Source of the DNA: Volvox africanus
Taxonomy: Eukaryota; Chlorophyta; Chlorophyceae; Chlamydomonadales; Volvocaceae
Length of the DNA: 64,000 bases
Direction: 5' to 3'
Assembly (NCBI GenBank): GCA_030268105.1
Contig: BSDZ01000003.1
Span: 806,001-870,000, forward strand
Position numbers and translations under genes: made by a program. The notes below the pieces were generated by a model that saw nothing but the letters and a program-made list of their open reading frames with translations, did not search any database and had not been told where the DNA came from. Positions 48,920 to 62,200 of this stretch are shown one piece after another; position 1 is the first letter of the stretch, and each line of letters begins with the position of its first letter.

Positions 48920-50130
48920 TTCTCAACAACCTGCCAGAGGGAATCTAACCAGCGACTCTCGGCCAGCCCAAACTTGTTTATATTTGCAATGCGCCCAGGC
49001 CTGCCTGGACCTGCCTGGATCTGCCCTGATCATCAGCCAGCGGGAATCTAACCAGCATCTCTCAGGCAGCCCAAACCTGTTTATATTTGCAATGTGCCCA
49101 GGCCTGCCTGGACCTATTTGCATCATTCATTGGTATATGTGCATGGCTCACTCTCAACAACCGGCCCTGATCATCAGTTAGCAGGAATTTAACCAGCGAC
49201 TCTCGGCCAGCCCAAACTTGTTTATATTTGCAATGTGCCCAGGCATGCCTGGCCCTTATTGCATTATTTATTCTTATATGTGCATGGCTCACTCTCAACA
49301 ACCTGCCCTGATCATCAGCCAGCGGGAATCTAACCAGCGACTCTCGGCCAGCCCAAACCTGTTTTTATTTGCAATGTGCCCAGGCATGCCTGGACCTTAT
49401 TGCCTCATTCATTGGTATATGTGCATTGCGCACTCTCAACAACCTTCCCGGGTCATCAGGCAGTGGGAATCTAACCGGCGACTCTCGACCAGCCCAAAAC
49501 CTATTGAAATTTGCATTGCGCCCAGGCCTGCTTGGACCTTATTGTATCATTAATTGGTATATGTGCATTGCGCAGTCTCAACAACCTGCCAGAGGGAATC
49601 TAACCGGAGACTCTCGGCCAGCCCAAACTTGTTTATATTTGCAATGCGCCCAGCCATGCCTGGCCCTTATTGCATTATTTATTCTTATATGTGCATGGCT
49701 CACTCTCAACAACCTGCCCTGATCATCAGCCAGCGGGAATCTCACCAGGGACTCTCAGCCAGCCCAAAACCTGTTAATCTTTGCAATGCGCCCAGCCATG
49801 CCTGGCCCTTATTGCATCATTTATTCTTATATGTGCATGGCTCACTCTCAACAACCTGCCCTGATCATCAGCCAGCGGGAATCTAACCAGCGACTCTCGG
49901 CCAGCCCAAACCTGTTTTTGTTTGCAATGCGCCCAGGCCTGCCTGGCCCTTATTGCATTATTCATTGATATATGTGCATTGCGCAGTCTCAACAACCGGC
50001 CCTGATCATCAGTTAGCAGGAATCTAACCAGCGACTCTCGGCCAGCCCAAATCTGTTTTTGTTTGCATTGCGCCCAGGCCTGCCTGGCCCTTATTGCATT
50101 ATTCATTGATATATGTGCATTGCGCAGTCT
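48920..50130 (-). repeat. Inverted satellite with a truncated monomer
   Basis: Ordinary inverted monomers. At 49,000-49,030 one monomer is shortened, with CCTGCCTGGA repeated and then joined directly to CCTGCCCTGATCATC. No gene is present. Confidence 0.75.
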
Positions 50131-53100
50131 CAACAACCTGCCAGAGGGTATCTAACCGGCGACTCTCGGCCAGCCCAAACTTGTTTATATTTGCAATGCG
50201 CCCAGCCATGCCTGGCCCTTTTTGCATCATTCATTGGTATATGTGCATGGCTCACTCTCAACAACCTGCCCTGATCATCAGCAAGCGGGAATCTAACAAA
50301 TGACTCTCGGCCAATCCAAACCTGTTTATATTTGCAATGTGCCCAGGCCTGCCTGGACCTTATTGCATCATTTATTCTTATATGTGCATGGCTCACTCTC
50401 AACAACCTGCCCTGATCATCAGCCAGCGGGAAACTAATCTGCGTCTCTCGGCAAGCACAAAACCTAATGAAATTCGCAATGCGCCCAGGCCTGCCTGGCC
50501 CTTATTGCATCATTAATTGGTATATGTGCATTGCACACTCTCAACAACCTGCCCTGGTCATCAGGCAGTGGGAATCTAACCGGCGACTCTCCGCCAGCCC
50601 AAAACCTATTGAAATTTGCATTGCGCCCAGGCCTGCCTGGACCTTATTGCATCATTCATTGGTATATGTGCATTGCGCACTCTCAACAACCTGCCAGCAG
50701 GAATCTAACCGGTTACGCTCGGCCAGCCCAAAACCTATTAAAATTTGCAATGCGCCCAGGCTTGCCTGGACCTTATTGCATTATTCATTGGTATATGTGC
50801 ATTGCGCAGTCTCAACAACCTGCCAAAGGGAATCTAACCCGTGACTCTGGGCCAGCCCAAACTTGTTTATATTTGCAATGCGCATAGCCATGCCTGGCCC
50901 TTATTGCATCATTCATTGGTATATGTGCATGGCTCACTCACAACAACCTGCCCTGATCATCAGCCAGCGGGAATCTAACCAGCGACTCTCGGCCAGCCCA
51001 AACCTGTTTATATTTGCAATGCGCCCAGGCCTGCCTGGACATTATTGCATCATTTATTCTTATATGTGCATGGCTCACTCTCAACAACCTGCCCTGATCA
51101 TCAGATAGCGGGAATCTAACCAGAAACTCTCGGCCAGCCCAAACCTGTTTATATTAGCAATGCGCCCAGGCCTGCCTGGCCCTCATTGCATCATTCATTG
51201 AAATAAGTGCATTGCGCAGTCTCAACAACCTGCCCTGATCATCAGCCAGCGGGAATCTAACCAGCAACTCTCGGCCAGCCCAAACCTGTTTATATTTGCA
51301 ATGTGCCCAGGCCTTCCTGGACCTAATCGCATCATTCATTGGTATATGTGCATGGCTCACTCTCAACAACCTGCCCTGATCATCAGCCAGCGGAAAACTA
51401 ACCAGCGACTCTCAGCCAGCCCGAAACCTATTGAATCTGCAATGCTTTCAGGCCTGCCTGAACCTTATTGCATCATTCATTGGTATATGTGCATTGCGCA
51501 GTCTCAACAACCTGCCAGAGGGAAACTAACCCGTGACTCTCGGCCAGCCTAAACTTGTTTATATTTGCAATGCGCCCAGCCATGCCTGGCCCTTATTGCA
51601 TCATTCATTGGTATATGTGCATGGCTCACTCTCAACAACCTGCCCTGATCATCAGCCAGCAGGAATCTAACCAGCGACTCTCGGCCAGCCCAAACCTGTT
51701 TATATTTGCAATGTGCCCAGGCCTGCCTGGACCTATTTGCATCATTCATTGGTATATGTGCATTGCGCAGTCTTAACAACCTGCCAGAGGGAATCTAACC
51801 GGCCACTCTCGGCATGCCCAAACTTGTATATATTTGCAATGCATCCAGGCCTGCCTGGACCTGCCTGGACCTGCCCTGATCATCAGCCAGCGGGAATCTA
51901 ACCAGCAACTCTCGGGCAGCCCAAACCTGTTTATATTTGCAATGTGCCCAGGCCTGTCTGGACCTATTTGCATCATTGATTGGTATATGTGCATCGCTCA
52001 CTCTCAACAACCTGCCCTGATCATCAGCCAGCGGGAAACTAACCAGCGACTCTCGGCCAGCCCAAACCTGTTTATATTTGCAATGTGCCCAGGCCTGCCT
52101 GGACCTTATTGCATCATTCATTGCTATATGTGCATTGCGCAGTCTTAACAACCTGCCAGAGGGAATCTAACCGGCGACTCTCGGCCAGACCAAACTTGTT
52201 TATATTTGCAATGCGCCCAGCCATGCCTGGCCCTTATTGCATCATTCATTGGTATATGTGCATGGCTCACTCTCAACAACCTGCCCTGATCATCAGCCAG
52301 TGGGAAACTAACCAGCGACTCTCGGCCAGCCTGAAACATATTAAAATTTGCAATGCTTTCAGGTCTGCCTGGACTTTATTGCATCATTCATTGGTATATG
52401 TGCATTGCGCAGTCTCAACAACCTGCCAGAGGGAATCTAACCGGAGACTCTCGGCCAGCCCAAACTTCTTTATATTTGCAATGCGCCCAGCCATGCCTGG
52501 CCCTAATTGCGTCATTTATTCTTATATGTGCATGGCTCACTCTCATCAACCTGCCCTGATCATCAGCAAGCGGGAATCTAACCAGCGATTCTCGGCCAGA
52601 CCCAAACCTGTTTTTATTTGCAATGTGCCCAGGCCTGCCTGGACATTATTGCATCATTCATTGGTATATGTGCATGGCTCACTCTCAACAACCTGCCCTG
52701 ATCATCAGATAGCGGGAATCTAACCAGAAACTCTCGGCCAGCCCAAACCTATTTATATTTGCAATGCGCCCAGGCCTGCCTGGCCCTCATTGCATCATTC
52801 ATTGAAATAAGTGCATTGCGCAGTCTCAACAACCTGCCCTGATCATCAGCCAGCGGGAATCTAACCAGCGACTCTCGGCCAGCCCGAAACCTATTGAAAT
52901 CTGCAATGCTTTCAGGCCTGCCTGGACGTTATTGCATCATTCATTGGTATATGTGCATGGCTCACTCTCAACAACCTGCCCTGATCATCAGCAAGCGGGA
53001 ATCTAACCAGCGACTCTCGGCTAGCCCAAACCTGTTAAAATTTGCAATGCGCCCAGGCTTGCCTGGACCTTATTGCATCATTAAATAGTATATGTGCATG

Positions 53101-53392
53101 GCTCACTCTCAGGAACCTGCCCTGATCATCAGCCAGCGGGAATCTAACCAGCGACTCTCGGCCACCCCAAAACCTTTTGAAATTTGCAATGCGCCCAGGC
53201 CTGCCTAGCCCTTATTGCATCATTTATTGGTATATGTGCATTGCGCACTCTCAACAACCTGCCCTGATCATATGCAAGCGGGAATCTAACCAGCGACTCT
53301 CGGCTAGCCCAAACCTGTTAAAATTTGCAATGCGCCCAGGCCTGCCTGGCCCTCATTGCATCATTCATTGAAATATGTGCATTGCGCAGTCT
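50131..53392 (-). repeat. HOR unit, 3,262 bp, copy 1
   Basis: First of three large tandem units. Markers include AATCTGCGTCTCTCGGC, GGTTACGCTCGGCC, GCGCATAGCCATGCC, the truncated monomer at 51,850, CCTAATTGCGTCATTT and GATCATATGCAAGCG. Against copy 2 I noted only a handful of substitutions (for example CAGCGATTCTCGG versus CAGCGACTCTCGG). Confidence 0.88.
51848..51880 (-). repeat. Truncated monomer with 10 bp tandem motif
   Basis: CCTGCCTGGA is repeated twice and followed by CCTGCCCTGATC; the normal TTATTGCATC...CTCAACAA portion is missing. The lost piece is bounded by CCTGCC. The same structure occurs at 49,000, 55,110, 57,690 and 60,131, three of these five within the large tandem units. 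Confidence 0.86.
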
Positions 53393-56300
53393 TAACAACC
53401 TGCCAGAGGGAATCTAACCGGCGACTCTCGGCCAGCCCAAACTTGTTTATATTTGCAATGCGCCCAGCCATGCCTGGCCCTTATTGCATCATTCATTGGT
53501 ATATGTGCATGGCTCACTCTCAACAACCTGCCCTGATCATCAGCAAGCGGGAATCTAACAAATGACTCTCGGCCAATCCAAACCTGTTTATATTTGCAAT
53601 GTGCCCAGGCCTGCCTGGACCTTATTGCATCATTTATTCTTATATGTGCATGGCTCACTCTCAACAACCTGCCCTGATCATCAGCCAGCGGGAAACTAAT
53701 CTGCGTCTCTCGGCAAGCACAAAACCTAATGAAATTCGCAATGCGCCCAGGCCTGCCTGGCCCTTATTGCATCATTAATTGGTATATGTGCATTGCACAC
53801 TCTCAACAACCTGCCCTGGTCATCAGGCAGTGGGAATCTAACCGGCGACTCTCCGCCAGCCCAAAACCCATTGAAATTTGCATTGCGCCCAGGCCTGCCT
53901 GGACCTTATTGCATCATTCATTGGTATATGTGCATTGCGCACTCTCAACAACCTGCCAGCAGGAATCTAACCGGTTACGCTCGGCCAGCCCAAAACCTAT
54001 TAAAATTTGCAATGCGCCCAGGCTTGCCTGGACCTTATTGCATTATTCATTGGTATATGTGCATTGCGCAGTCTCAACAACCTGCCAAAGGGAATCTAAC
54101 CCGTGACTCTGGGCCAGCCCAAACTTGTTTATATTTGCAATGCGCATAGCCATGCCTGGCCCTTATTGCATCATTCATTGGTATATGTGCATGGCTCACT
54201 CACAACAACCTGCCCTGATCATCAGCCAGCGGGAATCTAACCAGCGACTCTCGGCCAGCCCAAACCTGTTTATATTTGCAATGCGCCCAGGCCTGCCTGG
54301 ACATTATTGCATCATTTATTCTTATATGTGCATGGCTCACTCTCAACAACCTGCCCTGATCATCAGATAGCGGGAATCTAACCAGAAACTCTCGGCCAGC
54401 CCAAACCTGTTTATATTAGCAATGCGCCCAGGCCTGCCTGGCCCTCATTGCATCATTCATTGAAATAAGTGCATTGCGCAGTCTCAACAACCTGCCCTGA
54501 TCATCAGCCAGCGGGAATCTAACCAGCAACTCTCGGCCAGCCCAAACCTGTTTATATTTGCAATGTGCCCAGGCCTTCCTGGACCTAATCGCATCATTCA
54601 TTGGTATATGTGCATGGCTCACTCTCAACAACCTGCCCTGATCATCAGCCAGCGGAAAACTAACCAGCGACTCTCAGCCAGCCCGAAACCTATTGAATCT
54701 GCAATGCTTTCAGGCCTGCCTGAACCTTATTGCATCATTCATTGGTATATGTGCATTGCGCAGTCTCAACAACCTGCCAGAGGGAAACTAACCCGTGACT
54801 CTCGGCCAGCCTAAACTTGTTTATATTTGCAATGCGCCCAGCCATGCCTGGCCCTTATTGCATCATTCATTGGTATATGTGCATGGCTCACTCTCAACAA
54901 CCTGCCCTGATCATCAGCCAGCAGGAATCTAACCAGCGACTCTCGGCCAGCCCAAACCTGTTTATATTTGCAATGTGCCCAGGCCTGCCTGGACCTATTT
55001 GCATCATTCATTGGTATATGTGCATTGCGCAGTCTTAACAACCTGCCAGAGGGAATCTAACCGGCCACTCTCGGCATGCCCAAACTTGTATATATTTGCA
55101 ATGCATCCAGGCCTGCCTGGACCTGCCTGGACCTGCCCTGATCATCAGCCAGCGGGAATCTAACCAGCAACTCTCGGGCAGCCCAAACCTGTTTATATTT
55201 GCAATGTGCCCAGGCCTGTCTGGACCTATTTGCATCATTGATTGGTATATGTGCATCGCTCACTCTCAACAACCTGCCCTGATCATCAGCCAGCGGGAAA
55301 CTAACCAGCGACTCTCGGCCAGCCCAAACCTGTTTATATTTGCAATGTGCCCAGGCCTGCCTGGACCTTATTGCATCATTCATTGCTATATGTGCATTGC
55401 GCAGTCTTAACAACCTGCCAGAGGGAATCTAACCGGCGACTCTCGGCCAGACCAAACTTGTTTATATTTGCAATGCGCCCAGCCATGCCTGGCCCTTATT
55501 GCATCATTCATTGGTATATGTGCATGGCTCACTCTCAACAACCTGCCCTGATCATCAGCCAGTGGGAAACTAACCAGCGACTCTCGGCCAGCCTGAAACA
55601 TATTAAAATTTGCAATGCTTTCAGGTCTGCCTGGACTTTATTGCATCATTCATTGGTATATGTGCATTGCGCAGTCTCAACAACCTGCCAGAGGGAATCT
55701 AACCGGAGACTCTCGGCCAGCCCAAACTTCTTTATATTTGCAATGCGCCCAGCCATGCCTGGCCCTAATTGCGTCATTTATTCTTATATGTGCATGGCTC
55801 ACTCTCATCAACCTGCCCTGATCATCAGCAAGCGGGAATCTAACCAGCGACTCTCGGCCAGACCCAAACCTGTTTTTATTTGCAATGTGCCCAGGCCTGC
55901 CTGGACATTATTGCATCATTCATTGGTATATGTGCATGGCTCACTCTCAACAACCTGCCCTGATCATCAGATAGCGGGAATCTAACCAGAAACTCTCGGC
56001 CAGCCCAAACCTATTTATATTTGCAATGCGCCCAGGCCTGCCTGGCCCTCATTGCATCATTCATTGAAATAAGTGCATTGCGCAGTCTCAACAACCTGCC
56101 CTGATCATCAGCCAGCGGGAATCTAACCAGCGACTCTCGGCCAGCCCGAAACCTATTGAAATCTGCAATGCTTTCAGGCCTGCCTGGACGTTATTGCATC
56201 ATTCATTGGTATATGTGCATGGCTCACTCTCAACAACCTGCCCTGATCATCAGCAAGCGGGAATCTAACCAGCGACTCTCGGCTAGCCCAAACCTGTTAA

Positions 56301-56654
56301 AATTTGCAATGCGCCCAGGCTTGCCTGGACCTTATTGCATCATTAAATAGTATATGTGCATGGCTCACTCTCAGGAACCTGCCCTGATCATCAGCCAGCG
56401 GGAATCTAACCAGCGACTCTCGGCCACCCCAAAACCTTTTGAAATTTGCAATGCGCCCAGGCCTGCCTAGCCCTTATTGCATCATTTATTGGTATATGTG
56501 CATTGCGCACTCTCAACAACCTGCCCTGATCATATGCAAGCGGGAATCTAACCAGCGACTCTCGGCTAGCCCAAACCTGTTAAAATTTGCAATGCGCCCA
56601 GGCCTGCCTGGCCCTCATTGCATCATTCATTGAAATATGTGCATTGCGCAGTCT
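53393..56654 (-). repeat. HOR unit, 3,262 bp, copy 2
   Basis: All markers of copy 1 recur 3,262 bp later. The very low divergence implies a recent duplication of the whole unit. Confidence 0.88.
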
Positions 56655-59234
56655 TAACAACCTGCCAGAGGGAATCTAACCGGCGACTCTCGGCCAGCCC
56701 AAACTTGTTTATATTTGCAATGCGCCCAGCCATGCCTGGCCCTTATTGCATCATTCATTGGTATATGTGCATGGCTCACTCACAACAACCTGCCCTGATC
56801 ATCAGCCAGCGGGAATCTAACCAGCGACTCTCGGCCAGCCCAAACCTGTTTATATTTGCAATGCGCCCAGGCCTGCCTGGACATTATTGCATCATTTATT
56901 CTTATATGTGCATGGCTCACTCTCAACAACCTGCCCTGATCATCAGATAGCGGGAATCTAACCAGAAACTCTCGGCCAGCCCAAACCTGTTTATATTAGC
57001 AATGCGCCCAGGCCTGCCTGGCCCTCATTGCATCATTCATTGAAATAAGTGCATTGCGCAGTCTCAACAACCTGCCCTGATCATCAGCCAGCGGGAATCT
57101 AACCAGCAACTCTCGGCCAGCCCAAACCTGTTTATATTTGCAATGTGCCCAGGCCTTCCTGGACCTAATCGCATCATTCATTGGTATATGTGCATGGCTC
57201 ACTCTCAACAACCTGCCCTGATCATCAGCCAGCGGAAAACTAACCAGCGACTCTCAGCCAGCCCGAAACCTATTGAATCTGCAATGCTTTCAGGCCTGCC
57301 TGAACCTTATTGCATCATTCATTGGTATATGTGCATTGCGCAGTCTCAACAACCTGCCAGAGGGAAACTAACCCGTGACTCTCGGCCAGCCTAAACTTGT
57401 TTATATTTGCAATGCGCCCAGCCATGCCTGGCCCTTATTGCATCATTCATTGGTATATGTGCATGGCTCACTCTCAACAACCTGCCCTGATCATCAGCCA
57501 GCAGGAATCTAACCAGCGACTCTCGGCCAGCCCAAACCTGTTTATATTTGCAATGTGCCCAGGCCTGCCTGGACCTATTTGCATCATTCATTGGTATATG
57601 TGCATTGCGCAGTCTTAACAACCTGCCAGAGGGAATCTAACCGGCCACTCTCGGCATGCCCAAACTTGTATATATTTGCAATGCATCCAGGCCTGCCTGG
57701 ACCTGCCTGGACCTGCCCTGATCATCAGCCTGCGGGAATCTAACCAGCAACTCTCGGGCAGCCCAAACCTGTTTATATTTGCAATGTGCCCAGGCCTGTC
57801 TGGACCTATTTGCATCATTGATTGGTATATGTGCATCGCTCACTCTCAACAACCTGCCCTGATCATCAGCCAGCGGGAAACTAACCAGCGACTCTCGGCC
57901 AGCCCAAACCTGTTTATATTTGCAATGTGCCCAGGCCTGCCTGGACCTTATTGCATCATTCATTGCTATATGTGCATTGCGCAGTCTTAACAACCTGCCA
58001 GAGGGAATCTAACCGGCGACTCTCGGCCAGACCAAACTTGTTTATATTTGCAATGCGCCCAGCCATGCCTGGCCCTTATTGCATCATTCATTGGTATATG
58101 TGCATGGCTCACTCTCAACAACCTGCCCTGATCATCAGCCAGTGGGAAACTAACCAGCGACTCTCGGCCAGCCTGAAACATATTAAAATTTGCAATGCTT
58201 TCAGGTCTGCCTGGACTTTATTGCATCATTCATTGGTATATGTGCATTGCGCAGTCTCAACAACCTGCCAGAGGGAATCTAACCGGAGACTCTCGGCCAG
58301 CCCAAACTTCTTTATATTTGCAATGCGCCCAGCCATGCCTGGCCCTAATTGCGTCATTTATTCTTATATGTGCATGGCTCACTCTCATCAACCTGCCCTG
58401 ATCATCAGCAAGCGGGAATCTAACCAGCGACTCTCGGCCAGACCCAAACCTGTTTTTATTTGCAATGTGCCCAGGCCTGCCTGGACATTATTGCATCATT
58501 CATTGGTATATGTGCATGGCTCACTCTCAACAACCTGCCCTGATCATCAGATAGCGGGAATCTAACCAGAAACTCTCGGCCAGCCCAAACCTATTTATAT
58601 TTGCAATGCGCCCAGGCCTGCCTGGCCCTCATTGCATCATTCATTGAAATAAGTGCATTGCGCAGTCTCAACAACCTGCCCTGATCATCAGCCAGCGGGA
58701 ATCTAACCAGCGACTCTCGGCCAGCCCGAAACCTATTGAAATCTGCAATGCTTTCAGGCCTGCCTGGACGTTATTGCATCATTCATTGGTATATGTGCAT
58801 GGCTCACTCTCAACAACCTGCCCTGATCATCAGCAAGCGGGAATCTAACCAGCGACTCTCGGCTAGCCCAAACCTGTTAAAATTTGCAATGCGCCCAGGC
58901 TTGCCTGGACCTTATTGCATCATTAAATAGTATATGTGCATGGCTCACTCTCAGGAACCTGCCCTGATCATCAGCCAGCGGGAATCTAACCAGCGACTCT
59001 CGGCCACCCCAAAACCTTTTGAAATTTGCAATGCGCCCAGGCCTGCCTAGCCCTTATTGCATCATTTATTGGTATATGTGCATTGCGCACTCTCAACAAC
59101 CTGCCCTGATCATATGCAAGCGGGAATCTAACCAGCGACTCTCGGCTAGCCCAAACCTGTTAAAATTTGCAATGCGCCCAGGCCTGCCTGGCCCTCATTG
59201 CATCATTCATTGAAATATGTGCATTGCGCAGTCT
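56655..59234 (-). repeat. HOR unit, 2,580 bp, copy 3 with internal deletion
   Basis: The markers of copy 2 recur, first at an offset of 3,262 bp and, from about 56,780, at 2,580 bp. The 682 bp lost equals three L (142) plus two S (128) monomers and removes the stretch with AATCTGCGTCTCTCGGC and GGTTACGCTCGGCC. The joined monomer at 56,680-56,790 starts like 53,420 and ends like 54,200 (with GGCTCACTCACAAC). Confidence 0.88.
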
Positions 59235-62200
59235 TAACAACCTGCCAGAGGGAATCTAACCGGCGACTCTCGGCCAGCCCAAACTTGTTTATATTTGCAA
59301 TGCGCCCAGCCATGCCTGGCCCTTATTGCATCATTCATTGGTATATGTGCATGGCTCACTCTCAACAACCTGCCCTGATCATCAGCCAGCAGGAATCTAA
59401 CCAGCGACTCTCGGCCAGCGCAAAACCTTATAAAATTCGCAATGCACCCAGGCCTGCCTGGCCCTTATTGCATTATTAATTGGTATATGAGCATTGCTCA
59501 CTCTCAACAACCTGCCCTGATCATCAGCTAGCGGGAATCTAACCAGCGACTCTCGGCCAGCCCGAAACCTATTGAAATCTGCAATGCTTTCAGGCCTGCC
59601 TGGACGTTATTGCATCATTCATTGGTATATGTGCATTGCGCAGTCTCAACAACCTGCCCTGATCATCAGCCAGCGGGAATCTAACCAGCGACTCTCGGCC
59701 AGCCCGAAACCTATTGAAATCTGCAATTCTTTCAGGCCTGCCTGGACGTTATTGCATCATTCATTGGTATATGTGCATTGCGCAGTCTCAACAACCTGCC
59801 AGAGGGAATCTAACCCGAAACTCTCGGCCAGCCCAAACTTGTTTATATTTGCAATGCGCCCAGCCATGCCTGGCCCTTATTGCATCATTCATTGGTATAT
59901 GTGCATGGCTCACTCTCAACAACCTACCCTGATCATCAGCCAGCAGGAATCTAACCAGCGACTCTCGGCCAGCCCAAACCTGTTTATATTTGCAATGCGC
60001 CCAGGCCTGCCTGGACCTATTTGCATCATTCATTGGTATATGTGCATTGCGCAGTCTTAACAACCTGCCAGAGGGAATCTAACCGGCCACTCTCGGCCAG
60101 CCCAAACCAGTTTATATTTGCAATGCGCCCAGGCCTGCCTGGACCTGCCTGGACCTGCCCTGATCATCAGCCAGCGGGAATCTAACCAGCGACTCTCGGC
60201 CAGCTTAAAACCTATTGAAATTTGCAATGCGCCCAGGCCTGCCTGGACCAATTTGCATCATTCATTGGTATATGTGCATTGCGCAGTCTTAACAACCTGC
60301 CAGAGGGAATCTAACCGGCGACTCTCGGCCAGCCCAAACTTGTTTATATTTGCAATGCGCCCAGCCATGCCTGGCCCTAATTGCATCATTTATTCATATA
60401 TGTGCATGGCTCACTCTCAACAACCTGCCAGCGGAAATCTAACCGGTGACTCTCGGCCAGCCCAAACCTGTTTATATTTTCAATGCTTTCAAGGCTGCCC
60501 GGCCCTTATTGCATCCTTTATTCTTATATTTGCATGTATCACTCTCCGGAACCTGCCCTGATCATCAGCCAGTGGGCATCTAACCAGCGACTCTTGGCCA
60601 GCCCAAACCTATTGAAAGTTGCAATGCACCCAGGCCTGCCTAGCCCTTATTGGATCATTCATTGGTATATAAGCATCGCGCACTCTCAACAACCTGCCAG
60701 CGGGCATCTAACCTGCGACTCTTGGCCAGCCCAAACCTGTTTATATTTGCAATGCGCCCAGGCCTGCCCGGCTCTTATTGCATCATTCATTGGTATATAG
60801 GCATTGCGCACTCTCAACAACCTGCCAGCGGGAATCTAACCAGCGACTCTTGGCCAGCCCAAACCTGTTATTATTTGCAATGCGCCCAGGCCTGCCTGGA
60901 CCTAATTGCATCATTCATTGTTATATGTGCATGGCTCACTCACAACAACCTTCCCTGATCATCAGCCAGCGGGCATCGAACCATCGACTCTCTGCCAGCC
61001 CAAACCTATTGAAATTTGGAATGCGCCCAGGCCTGCCTGGCTCTTATTGCATCATTCATTGGTATATGTGCATTGCGCACTCTCAACATCCTTCCCTGTT
61101 CATGAGCAAGTGGAAATCTAACCGGCAACTCTTGGCCAGCCCAAAACCTATTGAAATTTGCTATGCGCACAGGCCTGCCTGGACCTTATTGCATCATTTA
61201 TTGGTATATGTGCATCGCGCACTCTCAACAACCTGCCAGCGGGCATTTAACCAGCGACTCTTAGCCAGCCCAAACCTATTGAAAATTGCAATGCGCCCAG
61301 GTCTGCCTGGCCCTAATTGCATCATTTATTCTTATATGTGCAATGCTCACTCTCAACAACCTGCCATGATCATCATCATCACCATCATCATGATTGCGCA
61401 CCCTCAACAACCTGCCCTGATCATCAGCCAGTGGGAATTTAACAGGAGACTCTCGGCCAGCATAAACATTTTGAAATTTGCAATGCGCCCAGGCCTGCAC
61501 GGACCTTATTGCATCATTTATTCTTAAATGTGCATTGCGCACTCTTAACAACCTTCCCTGATCATCAGCCAGCGGGAATCTAACCGGCGACTTGGCCAGC
61601 CCAAAACCTTTTGAAATTTCCAGTGCGCCCAGGCCTGCCTGGCCCTTATGGCATCATTCATTGGTATATGTGCATCGCGCACTCTCAACAACCTGCCAGC
61701 GGGCATCTAACCAGCGACTCTTGGCAAGCCCAAACCTATTGAAATTTGCTATGCGCCCAGGCCTGCCTGGACCTAATTGCATCATTTTTTAATATATGTG
61801 CATGGCTCACTCTCAACAACCTTCCCTGATCATCAGCCAGCGGGCATCTAACCAGCGACTCTCGGCCAGCCCAAACCTATTGAAAATTGCAATGCGCCCT
61901 GGCCTGCCTGGCCCTTATTGCATCATTCATTGGTATATGTGCATTGCACAGTCTCAACAACCTACCAGCGGGAATCTAACCGGTGACTCTCGGCCAGCCC
62001 AAACCTGTTTTTATTTGCAATTCTTTCAAGGATGCCCGGCTCTTATTGCATCATTCATTGGCATATAGGCATTGCGCACTCTCAACAACCTGCCAGCGGG
62101 AATCTAACTGGCGACCCTCGGCTAGCCCAAACCTGTTAAAATTTGCAATGCGCCCAGGCCTGCCTGGCCCTTATTGCATCATTCATTGTTATATGTGCAT

